DNA of 25,944 nucleotides from positions 1-25,944 of the forward strand of contig RSEH01000399.1 in NCBI GenBank assembly GCA_006503475.1, written 5' to 3'. Position numbers and translations under genes: made by a program. Shown here piece after piece: positions 10,501-20,000 of this stretch. The DNA comes from Stentor roeselii. Taxonomy: Eukaryota > Ciliophora > Heterotrichea > Heterotrichida > Stentoridae. Positions within the stretch are counted from its first letter, which is position 1, and the number at the start of each line of letters is the position of its first letter. The notes under the pieces were generated by a model. That model was not told the DNA's origin and made no database searches. It was given only the letters and a program-made list of their open reading frames with translations.

Positions 10501-11872
10501 AGCAGACCGAAAGATAAAATATGGAATAAAGCCTAAACTGAATCAGATTTACAAAAATTCATTAATCGAAGTAACAATAATAAACGATCTGCTTTCTGAA
10601 AGCTATTCATTCCTAAGCACAAAATATTTTAAAGGAACAATCAACTTTGGTGGAAAAGATTTCATTGAGCATCAATATTTAGAAGAAGCAAAAGAACAAG
10701 AACAACTTGCTTCTGATGGAGCTACAACAGGAATCATTGTAGCATTAGGAATAAGTATTATTACTAATGACCCTAGCACTATATTTAATTTTATTAATGT
10801 AGAAGAACTGATCTATTCAATCTATCTACTTGATTTAGAACTGAATCCTATACTTAGAGAATTTCTTCTTGGTTTAAGAGTGCAAAAATCAACTCCTAAT
10901 CTTATGAAATTGATAATTTCAGAGAAAAGTGGATTGGAACTTCCGAAAAAAATTAAAAAGTATGGGTTTAAAAGCAACCTTGTATTGATTAACGCAGGGA
11001 TTTTACTCAGTCTACTTGCAATTAAAATAACTGTGATATTAATTTTGAAGCTTCTTTCTTTTATACCTAAAATTAAAGAAAAGGCTAAATCTGCGATTTC
11101 ATGGATTATTAAAAAAGTTCTTTCTAAATTTTGGATTCAAAGCTTTTTTGAGCTTAAGGTTGCCTCCAGTGTTACAGCAAAATACAACATAAATTCAAAT
11201 AATTTTCAGTTAGCTGACAGTTCAATATTTTACTTGATAATTGTAATTGATAACTAGATATCTGAATTTCTGTTGATATTCAATCTAATCCGTCTAATAA
11301 GAGTTAGAGTTATAATAAAAGATTCTGAGGAATTAGAACAGTTCGAAAATAAATACTCAGTTTTCTTCATATAATTCAAAAATGAAACTAAAATACAATC
11401 ATTTTTCTTCTTGATTTTCTTTATCAGACGGTTTTTGGTGGCAGTAGTTAGTCAAGCTGAATTATCAGGAATTACTCAAATAATACTTGTTATGATTTTG
11501 AATTCAACTGTAAATATTATGCAGGTTTTTTTATATGTTATTATCACGAGATGTTTCAAAAATAAGATTTTGAATCTTTTCCATATTACTACAGAATTTC
11601 TCATTGTTTGCATAAATACCATGATTATTTATGGGTACTACAATGACGAGCTTTATAACCATAACAGAATTTCAATCATTTGTATTAGGTTTATTTTTGC
11701 ATGTTGGGGAATCAATGGTTTAGTGTGTCTCTATTTATTGGTTTCAAACTTGATTACCAAAATAAAGGAACTAAGACAATATTTGAACAATAGAAAACTT
11801 AATAAAGTCACAAACTTAACTACTGATACCAAGGGAAATCTAGGAAAAACGATCGAGCAGAAAAAAGTTTAA
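7553..11872 (+). CDS. LamG-like/furin-repeat multi-pass membrane protein, paralogue 2 (one in-frame TAA)
   Basis: Exons are 7553-8012, 8028-11242, 11258-11509 and 11525-11872, nominally 1424 codons. The order matches paralogue 1: signal peptide (~1-15), LamG-like domain (~18-230), cysteine-rich ectodomain with about 11 modules (~231-929) and multi-pass membrane region from ~1050. Repeats 2-7 each carry an N-glycosylation sequon after the last Cys pair (for example FYNTTSL). Module 8 runs into a shortened module (ACGCIALNSE), so several modules present in paralogue 1 are missing here in frame. Codon 1264 (11372-11374) is TAA where paralogue 1 has GAG. Translation stopping there would give 1263 residues lacking the last four or so helices and the tail. 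The frame stays open and similar to paralogue 1 afterwards, with the last intron intact. It could be a fresh pseudogene, an allele, a readthrough site or a sequence error. Confidence 0.85.
8013..8027 (+). other. 15-nt intron 1 of paralogue 2
   Basis: GTAATTGAAATTTAG, phase 1. Retention gives an in-frame TGA. Removal joins TK to FKWCF, aligned with paralogue 1. Confidence 0.93.
8538..9740 (+). repeat. Tandem 150-bp cysteine-module array (paralogue 2)
   Basis: GG-A-A-x-TGC-type blocks that start each module recur at exactly 150-bp spacing at 8841, 8991, 9141, 9291, 9441 and 9591. Modules 3-6 are strikingly alike (shared TSCxDSNA, HxTVGCTCK and TSL blocks), pointing to recent unequal crossing-over or gene conversion. 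A module-truncating junction lies near 9745. Confidence 0.9.
11243..11257 (+). other. 15-nt penultimate intron of paralogue 2
   Basis: GTAATTGATAACTAG, phase 0, stop-containing if retained. Removal joins YLIIV-I to ISEFLL. Homologous in position to 5726-5740. Confidence 0.92.
11372..11374 (+). other. In-frame TAA within paralogue 2
   Basis: Codon 39 of the third exon, within Y-S-V-F-F-I-*-F-K-N-E. Paralogue 1 has GAG (Glu) there in Y-S-V-F-F-I-E-F-R-N-E. A single G-to-T change from GAA would create it. No GT-AG pair removes it. Confidence 0.88.
11510..11524 (+). other. 15-nt last intron of paralogue 2 (stop-free)
   Basis: GTAAATATTATGCAG, phase 0. It has no in-frame stop, so it is hidden in an open frame and would add V-N-I-M-Q if retained. 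It aligns exactly with the intron at 5993-6007, has A at position 10, and its removal makes the helix match paralogue 1. Confidence 0.85.
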
Positions 11873-13394
11873 TAGTTAGATTTCATAAATGGTTTAATAT
11901 TCTAGACCTTAGATTATAGTAAGAGTAAATCATGAAAACAGCATAAATCAGCTATAAACTGAAATTTATTAATATCAATGAGATAATAATGTAAAAAATT
12001 AGTTATATCAAATCTCAAATATTAGTATGAAGCTTAGTAATAATACTCGATATAATAAATTTGTTTAATATCAAAGCATTAGTATTTTTTTATTATTTTG
12101 AGGAATTTAATATACTCTATATAAAAAATGAATAATAATAGTAAGGATATAATATTTAACTTAGAATCGACTATCCACTAAATTTTTTTAAATTAATATT
12201 ACTCTTAACATGATTTAGGATAACTTGTTGATAATTTTTTATGTTTAAATGATATATTAAGGTATGGCAAATATTAATAATTCCAATTGAAAGTTATATT
12301 ATTGGTGCATCATTTGAACTCAATAAAATCGAGAGAATAATGGGTGATTATTGAAATGTTTAAGTATGAATTAATTTTTAAAATATGTTAAATAATCTTT
12401 TATATTTTTGGATATCTGTCTTAGCGAAATAGACTATCAGCAAGTTCAAATCTTAATTGAAAGTAAGTATTCATATAACTTTGAAGTATTTTGCTGAATT
12501 ATTATAGAATAGATTTAGCTATTTCAAGCATGTTATATACTAATCTCCACAAATTTCAATCGATGATTACATCATTATAAAAAATATCCACATCTCTTAA
12601 ATAATTATTGTATTCTACTCTGTATTATCAAAATCAACTTTCTGATTCCATTTTAAACCTTTTTATGCAAATAACTCCGTTTCAAATTCGATACAAATTA
12701 AACATTTTTATCTATATTAGATATGAACAATAGATAAAATCATTTAAATACGATCTTTTCGTCTTTTATTTTGATTTCTTTGTGTTTATTTCTTAATCAG
12801 ATATTTCTTCTTTTATTGTGAATATTCCAATAGTTTAAAACGGGAAATTCTAAATATCGAAAGTAAATAAAAACTTTTACAAGAATAACATATCATTATC
12901 TAATCACTTTACCAAGTGGCTTAATTTCTTGTTTAGCTTTGCCTTAAATGTACAATAATTAAACTTGAGAATATATCCTGTTGCTAGATATCATAAAAGT
13001 GTACCTTTGAAGCTAATTTGAGAGTTTTAGATTTATATAGTTTTAGATCAAATCGGAGAAGAATTCTAATCACGGATTTGGTCTTATCATAACAATCTTA
13101 AAGAGGTGCATGCGAGTTATACTTGAAAAGACTTAAAATCCTGAATTTTATTCCTTATTGAATGACAAATCACTGAGTATCTGCTAGTCAGTCTAAGATA
13201 ATTGATACTCACTAAGCCAGACTACTTTGAATCAAACGATTCCCAAAGAATTCCTAAAATCCCAACTTAAAAAAAATCCAAATTTTCCCAATGATATTTA
13301 CTTCGAAATCCTAAACAAACCAACCCAAACAATTAATCTAAAACCTAAGTCTTCATTTCAACAAACTACCAAGTTGATTGTTGACTTAATAAAA
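11873..13394. other. Gene-free interval before the glucosidase gene
   Basis: About 1.5 kb of AT-rich DNA with no supportable gene. The final ~190 bases (13206-13394) are A/C-rich and stay open in the glucosidase frame, but contain no in-frame ATG, so they are taken as upstream flank. No TATA box at the spacing used by the surface-protein genes is visible. Confidence 0.55.
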
Positions 13395-15995
13395 ATGGTA
13401 AGATTACCAGCGACTTTGATTCTTTCAGTACTCAGTCTGTTAGTATCAATAGAAAGTCTGCGAATCGGTGACAACCCTTACGATATTTCGAACATTCAAA
13501 TGGACAGCAACGGAATAATCGCTTTAGGGACTTACCACCTGGGCGACTTCGAGTCAGCCGATGAAAAGATCATAAATAAAATATTCATAAACATAACCTT
13601 CGACAACGCGCACCGTCTGAGGATTCGAATAACAGACAACTCAACAGCGAGATGGGAAGTTCCTTATGACCTGGCGACTTACACAATAACAGGAAGTTTA
13701 GGTCTTTACAACGTGAGCATAAACCAGCAGCCGATGGGCATTCAAGTTGTGAGAAACTCTGACAACAAAGTTATTTTCAACTTAGACCCAAACCTTTTCT
13801 TCAGTTATGACGACCAAGACCTGCTTTTTACGAATAATTTGCAATACCCGATAAATGTTTTAGGCCTTGGTGAGAGAATCACTTCTTTTATTGTTCCGAC
13901 TGGAAGTTATGTGCTTTGGTCAAGAGATAGGACTTCGCCAGTTGATGATGGGCAGAGTATGGATGCTAACATGTACAGTTCACAGCCTTTTTATATGGTC
14001 ATCGATGAGCAGGGGAAAGCTTTTGGTTGTCTTTTGTATAACTCGAACGCCATGTCAGCCACTGTGAACCCGACGTCAATCACGATGAGGACGACAGGAG
14101 GTATCATTGACTTGTGGCTTTTCATAGGGCCTGAGCCTCAAGATGTTATTTTTCAGTATCATAGTCTTATCAACCCCCCAGTGCAAATCCCTTACTGGAG
14201 CCTCGGGTGGCACCAATGTCGATACGGGTATCAAAATGTCTCTGTTTTAAATCAAGTGCTGAACAATTACACCAGTAATAATATCCCTCTTGATGCACTT
14301 TGGAATGATATTGATTATATGGCAGCTTATAATAACTTTGTCTTGGATCCTGTTAATTACCCGATTACTGAAATGACTACACTTATTCAGAAGTTGCAGC
14401 AGCTTAATAAACATTATATTCCCATCGCCGATGCAGGAACTGGACAGAACTTGAGCAACCCGTTCTATGTGAAAGGAAGTAATATGAATGTTTGGATCAT
14501 GGACCCTTATACTCCTACTCAACCAGCTGTTGGAGTTGTTTGGCCAGGAAATGCTACTTTTATTGATTGGGTTCATCCTAATGCTTCTGATTATTGGTCG
14601 TATTGTTTGAGTACCTTTCAAAATACTGTTGCTTTTTCTGGATTGTGGATTGATATGAATGAAGTTAGTAATTTTCAGAGTGGAAATGTGGGGCATCAGC
14701 CTAGTATTATCACTAAAGATACTATGCCTTGGACGCCAGGTGACGATTTGAATACTCGATCCCTAGACGTAGCCTCAACTCACTACAACATAAACCCAGA
14801 AGTTCCAAACAGCAACATCGAGTACAACTACCACTCCCTATACGGTCACTTCCACGCACGTGAAACAAACAAATGGTTTACCAGTCAAAAAACTCGATCA
14901 TTCATAGTCACAAGAAGTAGTTTCCCAGGGAGTGGTCAATGGACATCAAAATGGTTAGGAGACAACTTTTCCCAATGGAGTTACATGGAGCATTCAATTA
15001 CAGGAATTTTTAACTTTGGAATGTTCGGAATTCCGATGATGGGAGCTGACATTTGCGGCTTTCTTGGAAATACAAATTTGGAACTTTGTGCAAGATGGAC
15101 TCAACTGGGGACTATGTATCCTTTTTCAAGGAACCATAATGATATCAAGTCGATTTCTCAGGAACCTTGGCAGTTTGGACAACTGCTTATTGAAACTAAT
15201 CAGATTTCGATTAGGAACAAGTACATGCTTTACTTATACTTTTACTCTAGGATGATGGAAATTTCTCAGAGTGGAGGAATGTTGTTCAAACCGGCCTTCT
15301 GGGCTTATCCTAATCAAATGGCTTTGTTTTATAATGCGACTTCTTCGTTTATGCTTGGAGATGCTTTGATTGTTCATCCTTGCTTGTGGCATGGAATTAA
15401 GGGATCAACTTCCTTTTTCCCTGATGATATTTGGTATGACTTGTACACAGGAGAATACAAATTCCTAGACTACGACAACTCTCTCTATCTCCAAATGGAT
15501 TGGCCAGGTCTAATCAACATTCATTTAACAACCGGTCACATTCTTCCCACACTAGACAACTACAAGACCGCAATGTCATCTTACGACACTCGATATTCTA
15601 ATATAAGCCTGATAATCACCCAAAGTGGAACAGCAGATGCTAATGGAAAAGTCATCTTCGACGATGGTATCACTTACGGAACTTTATCCAATTCTCAGTT
15701 CACCGAGATCGAGTATGACTTTTTCTCATATAACAGCACTTTCGACATCTTCAGTGTTCAAGAACTTGCTGATGGTTACACCAGAGCACCACGAGAATGG
15801 CCTTATATTTCTACTTTAATTTTCTACGGTTGCACTGCAGCTCCTGAAAATGTCTATCTTTTCTCGCAGAATAACTTGAAGTTACTTGCTGTTTCTATTT
15901 ATTGGAATGCAGCGAATATGATTTGCAAGATCTGGTTGAGAGATAACTTGGCACCTGACCAACCGGCGACTCTTTACATAGACTATTTGATTTAA
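13395..15995 (+). CDS. Secreted/lysosomal alpha-glucosidase, glycoside hydrolase family 31
   Basis: An 866-residue single-exon protein that should cleave terminal alpha-linked glucose from maltose- or glycogen-type substrates, in lysosomes, food vacuoles or outside the cell. The ATG at 13395 opens a signal peptide (MVRLPATLILSVLSLLVS). A GH31 N-terminal beta-sandwich follows, including RLRIRITDNSTARWEVP, and then the (beta/alpha)8 barrel. Visible motifs are LGWHQCRYGY, LWNDIDYM (W303, D305, D307), WIDMNEVSNF with nucleophile D420, KWLGDN with acid/base D523, GADICGF, and FSRNHN with H581. C-terminal beta domains follow (~600-866). There is no trefoil (P-type) domain as in human acid alpha-glucosidase. 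It has many N-x-S/T sites. It converges with the gene at 17019-22754. Codon choice alternates sharply between C-ending and T-ending blocks. Alternative family roles such as alpha-xylosidase are possible but less likely given WIDMNE. Confidence 0.93.
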   Translation: MVRLPATLILSVLSLLVSIESLRIGDNPYDISNIQMDSNGIIALGTYHLGDFESADEKIINKIFINITFDNAHRLRIRITDNSTARWEVPYDLATYTITGSLGLYNVSINQQPMGIQVVRNSDNKVIFNLDPNLFFSYDDQDLLFTNNLQYPINVLGLGERITSFIVPTGSYVLWSRDRTSPVDDGQSMDANMYSSQPFYMVIDEQGKAFGCLLYNSNAMSATVNPTSITMRTTGGIIDLWLFIGPEPQDVIFQYHSLINPPVQIPYWSLGWHQCRYGYQNVSVLNQVLNNYTSNNIPLDALWNDIDYMAAYNNFVLDPVNYPITEMTTLIQKLQQLNKHYIPIADAGTGQNLSNPFYVKGSNMNVWIMDPYTPTQPAVGVVWPGNATFIDWVHPNASDYWSYCLSTFQNTVAFSGLWIDMNEVSNFQSGNVGHQPSIITKDTMPWTPGDDLNTRSLDVASTHYNINPEVPNSNIEYNYHSLYGHFHARETNKWFTSQKTRSFIVTRSSFPGSGQWTSKWLGDNFSQWSYMEHSITGIFNFGMFGIPMMGADICGFLGNTNLELCARWTQLGTMYPFSRNHNDIKSISQEPWQFGQLLIETNQISIRNKYMLYLYFYSRMMEISQSGGMLFKPAFWAYPNQMALFYNATSSFMLGDALIVHPCLWHGIKGSTSFFPDDIWYDLYTGEYKFLDYDNSLYLQMDWPGLINIHLTTGHILPTLDNYKTAMSSYDTRYSNISLIITQSGTADANGKVIFDDGITYGTLSNSQFTEIEYDFFSYNSTFDIFSVQELADGYTRAPREWPYISTLIFYGCTAAPENVYLFSQNNLKLLAVSIYWNAANMICKIWLRDNLAPDQPATLYIDYLI

Positions 15996-17018
15996 GTAGG
16001 TAGATTTAGTGGGAATTTCAGTTGAATTGAGTTTATATTTCAATGCCTTGAAGGCTATATGTGAAAGGGAATATTGAATAATTTAAATTTTTATTAATAA
16101 TTTGACCAGGTGTCTGATAATTTTTTTTTCTTTAGAAGTTTATGGGGCTGCTGTTTTAAGAGAATAACTCAGTTCGATTTGGTTATTTATCTTATTTCTA
16201 TCATTCTTTCAGAAATTTCTTTAATCAACTCTTGGATCATGCTTACAATATTCCTTAAACTTTTAAGTATTTTTTTCTACCTAGAGTAAAGATTCCATGA
16301 AAGAATAAAATAATTGAAATATCTTATAGTAAACTCCGTTTTTCACACTCCATATGCGAAATGATAAAAAAAAATCTAGATAAATCCTGTTTTATTGGGG
16401 AGAAAACAGAGAAATGATCAGGATGAGAATCACTGCTTAAACGGAGAGGCACAGATCTGAACTAAAGAGAAGAAATTTTACAGGTTTTAACTTCTAAGAC
16501 AGAATATAAATCTTATGATAGAGAGATTATAAAATAAAAAGTTTATTGTAAAGTCATTCAATATAAGAAACTAAAGAAAATACCAATCATCTTAGTCTTT
16601 GAGTTGATTGTTTGAACTTTAGGTTCAATTTATTGAAACTGTTTCAAGATATTCAATTTTCTGAATTATTTATCTTTCAACTCTAAAATATTATAGCTAT
16701 TATCCAAATGATCCACCAAAGTCTAAGATAATATTTTTATCATAAATCTAAAGATTATTTCGATTTCTTGTAAGTGGATAAATACCTTGTAGCAAAACAA
16801 AATTGTTATTGTGTTAAAACAAATATATTATTTGATGTGAATAAACTACTAAATTGAATATTATAAAGATTTCAAAGCTTTAATTAATTTATATAAGTGA
16901 ATTTTTATAAAAATCTTTAGTTTCTTCAAAGAATCACAAAAAATAACTAAAATTTAACTAAACAATTTTTTCAGAATTCCTTTTCTAATCACATAAACCC
17001 TTTAATAATTAATAAATC
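15996..17018. other. Convergent intergenic interval
   Basis: About 1 kb between the tail-to-tail glucosidase and minus-strand surface-protein genes. No open frame is supportable. A purine-rich, GC-richer patch lies at about 16395-16470 (roughly 40% G+C by hand count in an otherwise AT-rich stretch). Confidence 0.6.
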
Positions 17019-20000
17019 TTATCTAGCTAGTCTTTTAATATTTGGTAAACTTGCGAAATTGACATTCGTTGAAGGAGATGCAGTAGTGATGTGTCTAATC
17101 GGAATAACAGTATCTTTTTTCGAGCATTTTTCAAAAATAAGTCTTCTAATATTAATAAAAGCTTCAACGACACTGAACACTCCACTCATAATGATTGTGG
17201 AAGTGATGATATAAATTAAAAGCTTTGTATTTTCCAGACTTTTGGTAGACTCCTTCCCCAAAGTAAACGAGAGGAAAATGAAATAAGACAAAATGTGAAT
17301 CTCGTTCAAAATGTTAAAGACAAGAGTCAACTTGCTCTTAAAAGGAACAGTGATAATCAAGTAAAACAAGATCTGCTTATTTCTTACAACAATTGTCAAC
17401 ACTAAACTAACAGTGACTTGCAGAAAAGGCTCACTGAATAAAACAATGGAGACTGAAAGAAACATTCTTCTAATGATGAATAAAACGTAATAAAGAACAC
17501 ATGAAAGGTTTTCTTTTTTGAATTCCTCGAGGATGGTTTCGATTTTCTCAGGGGAACTTCCACAGTTGTATACTTGAAATAGTTTATAAATTATCAGAAA
17601 AAGAGAAAGAATCAGGAAGAACTACTTAAAGATTACCAAGATTGCAATACTGACTGTAAAGTCAAAAATATTAAAAATACCTGTAAGCTCTGTATTTAAA
17701 ATAGATATCAAGCAAAATACACTCAAATCAAAAATAAACTGAATCAAAAATCTCAAATAATATCCAAAAACCATTCTTTTCCTCAAAGCCATTCCTATTC
17801 TTTCTAGTCTACTATTTCCAGATACTTGAAAACTATGACAAATCAACTGCAAAAACAGAATAAAAAACAAAATAATCAAAGCACTAGATGAATTAACCAG
17901 AAAATAAGAACTAGTAATTCCAAGTTTTTGATATTTTCCAGGTATTTTCGAAACAATTTTCAAGTTACTTTGTATAATATTCGGAATTTTCATGGTAGAC
18001 TTAAGACCATCGATGAATTCTTCATAAGTTTCATCAAATTCAACGTCAAATATCAAAGAGTAAATGTAAATTTCAATCATGTTTATCAGGTTAAACAGTC
18101 CTGCAGGGTTCATCCCTAAAAATGCGGAGCCAGCTGCTGCACTTCCTGAACTCACCGTCGCTGATTTCCCTGATTTTGCAACTTCTTTCACTTGAGCTTG
18201 AGCTATAGCAAGTTCTTCCAAGTTCTCAAGTTGATACAAAGCGCCTTGAAGGACTTTATTTTCAAGTAAATATTTTTCAACAGATGTTATTTTTTTTAAG
18301 AATTTTAAAAAAATTCTGTGTTTTTCGTGCATTTTTATGGATTTTGATGGGATTAAAGTTAGAAAGTAAGTCTTTGAGTCTAGCTTTTCTAATTCGAAAT
18401 CGGAAGTGATTGCGTCGATCTTCACTGAGATGTCTTTGGATGAAATTGGAAGAGAAAGATCGAATTCGAACCTTATCAGAATTGAGTTGTTCATGAGTAT
18501 TTGTAAACCTGCTTCGAACATTATCTGCTCACAGAATAGACCTTTTAGCTTAAAACCTTTTATACATTCGCAGAAATTGGCTGAATTTAAGGTGAAATTT
18601 GTTTGGCAGGCTGTACAGATTTCACTTGAATTGCAATATGTGCAGAATGGGTGACAGTTTTTGCATTTTTCAGTTTTCACATCATAATATTTCGGAAGCT
18701 CACACTCATAGCAATTTCCTTTAATGACCTCAAACCCCCAATTGCATTTCCTGCAAACCGACAAATCAAGAGTATCACATTGAAAACAATTCTGATCTTT
18801 ACAAATCTGGCAAGTTGTAGAATTAAAACATCCAAATTTACAGTCACTAGAACAATTAAAGCATTCACCATCCTCATCCATAAACTGATCAAAATGACAC
18901 TTATCAAGACATCCATAAAAAAAACTCGGGAAAATCTCACAAACACGACCAGAATAATATTCAGGTTCTAAAAAAATATTCAAAATATCAAAAGCAAACA
19001 AGAACCCCATCGAATAATTCCCAAACTCAACAGTTGATCCAAGAATCAAAGTCGAATTTTCAGAGTCTTTATAAGGAAATTGTGAAAAACTCTGAATTTT
19101 TCTCACTTTATTAATCAAATAAAAAAATTCACTTTCAATTGAATAATTAAGTCCAACGACCAGATAATTCCACTCTGAGTTGCTAAGACTTTCATCAATT
19201 ATAGCATTTACATTATCCCCTGATAAAAAAGCTGAAAAAATCACTGAAGGACCTGGACTAACTTTAAATGAAAATTCTTTTGACGTGAAAAGTTGAAAAA
19301 GTTCAAATTGATTTAAAGGTCTCACCCAAGCATAAACAAAGAAACTCGGTCCGACTATTGCCTGGCCAGGTTTAAACCGAATGCAAGTATTGAGCCCGTT
19401 GAAGTAAACCCCTCGTCTGGGGTACACAAGGACTTCTGAGTGTTTTGAGCAGGGCTCAGCGGATTTTTTCGTGTTAAGTTCTCGAAGCGACGGGGCAAGC
19501 CCGTCGAAGCGAAATTTAACTGATTGGAGAGAATCTGGAATGCAGAGGGTTCTTTGCTTTTTATAACCTAAAGGACATTTGTTGTAACACATTCCTTCTA
19601 GAAGAGAGGTTTTGCAGTTAGAACAACTGAAGTACATTGCGGAACTGCAGTTCAAACAGGGATCTGGACATGGAAGGCAATCGTCTCCTGATTTATAAAA
19701 GGTTGTGTTGCAGATGCAGGAGGTGTTTTCAAGATGGGCTCCTGGTTTGCATTTTATGCAACTGTTTGAACTGTTGAATGTGCAGGCTTGACATGATGGA
19801 TGGCAGATTAGACAAGTTAGTCCTGATTTGAAGTAACCTTCTTGGCACTTTAAACAACCTTCGTATAAACTATTATTGTATTTGCATGTATCACAAAAGT
19901 CATAGGATGAGTTCCAAAAAAATCCTTCAGAACATTTGCATTTATTTTCGACAAGTTGTGCATTTGGAAGACATTTTGAACATGAATCTTGGTAGTCTTT

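Noticed and set aside
11372-11374. TAA reassigned to an amino acid (Condylostoma-like code)
   Set aside because: It is the only in-frame TAA in several thousand exon codons, and genes here end at TAA or TAG. A single mutation or error is simpler.
1732-11872. Variant surface proteins of the Giardia VSP or Paramecium immobilisation-antigen type
   Set aside because: Cysteine richness is shared, but these have a LamG-like start, 50-residue furin-type modules and a multi-pass C terminus, not a single anchor or GPI signal.
13206-13394. N-terminal extension of the glucosidase frame
   Set aside because: The frame is open upstream but has no ATG, and the ATG at 13395 begins a clear signal peptide.
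16405-16465. Box C/D snoRNA or U6 snRNA reading (ACAGAGA, ATGATCA, CTGA words)
   Set aside because: Box C is imperfect, no terminal stem pairs around the boxes, and the rest of U6 (including its AGC region) is absent.
19092-19106. Possible stop-free 15-nt intron GTGAGAAAAATTCAG (minus strand) in the fourth LamG-like unit
   Set aside because: Position 3 is G while all accepted introns have A. The LamG strand lengths match the third unit when it is kept as coding.
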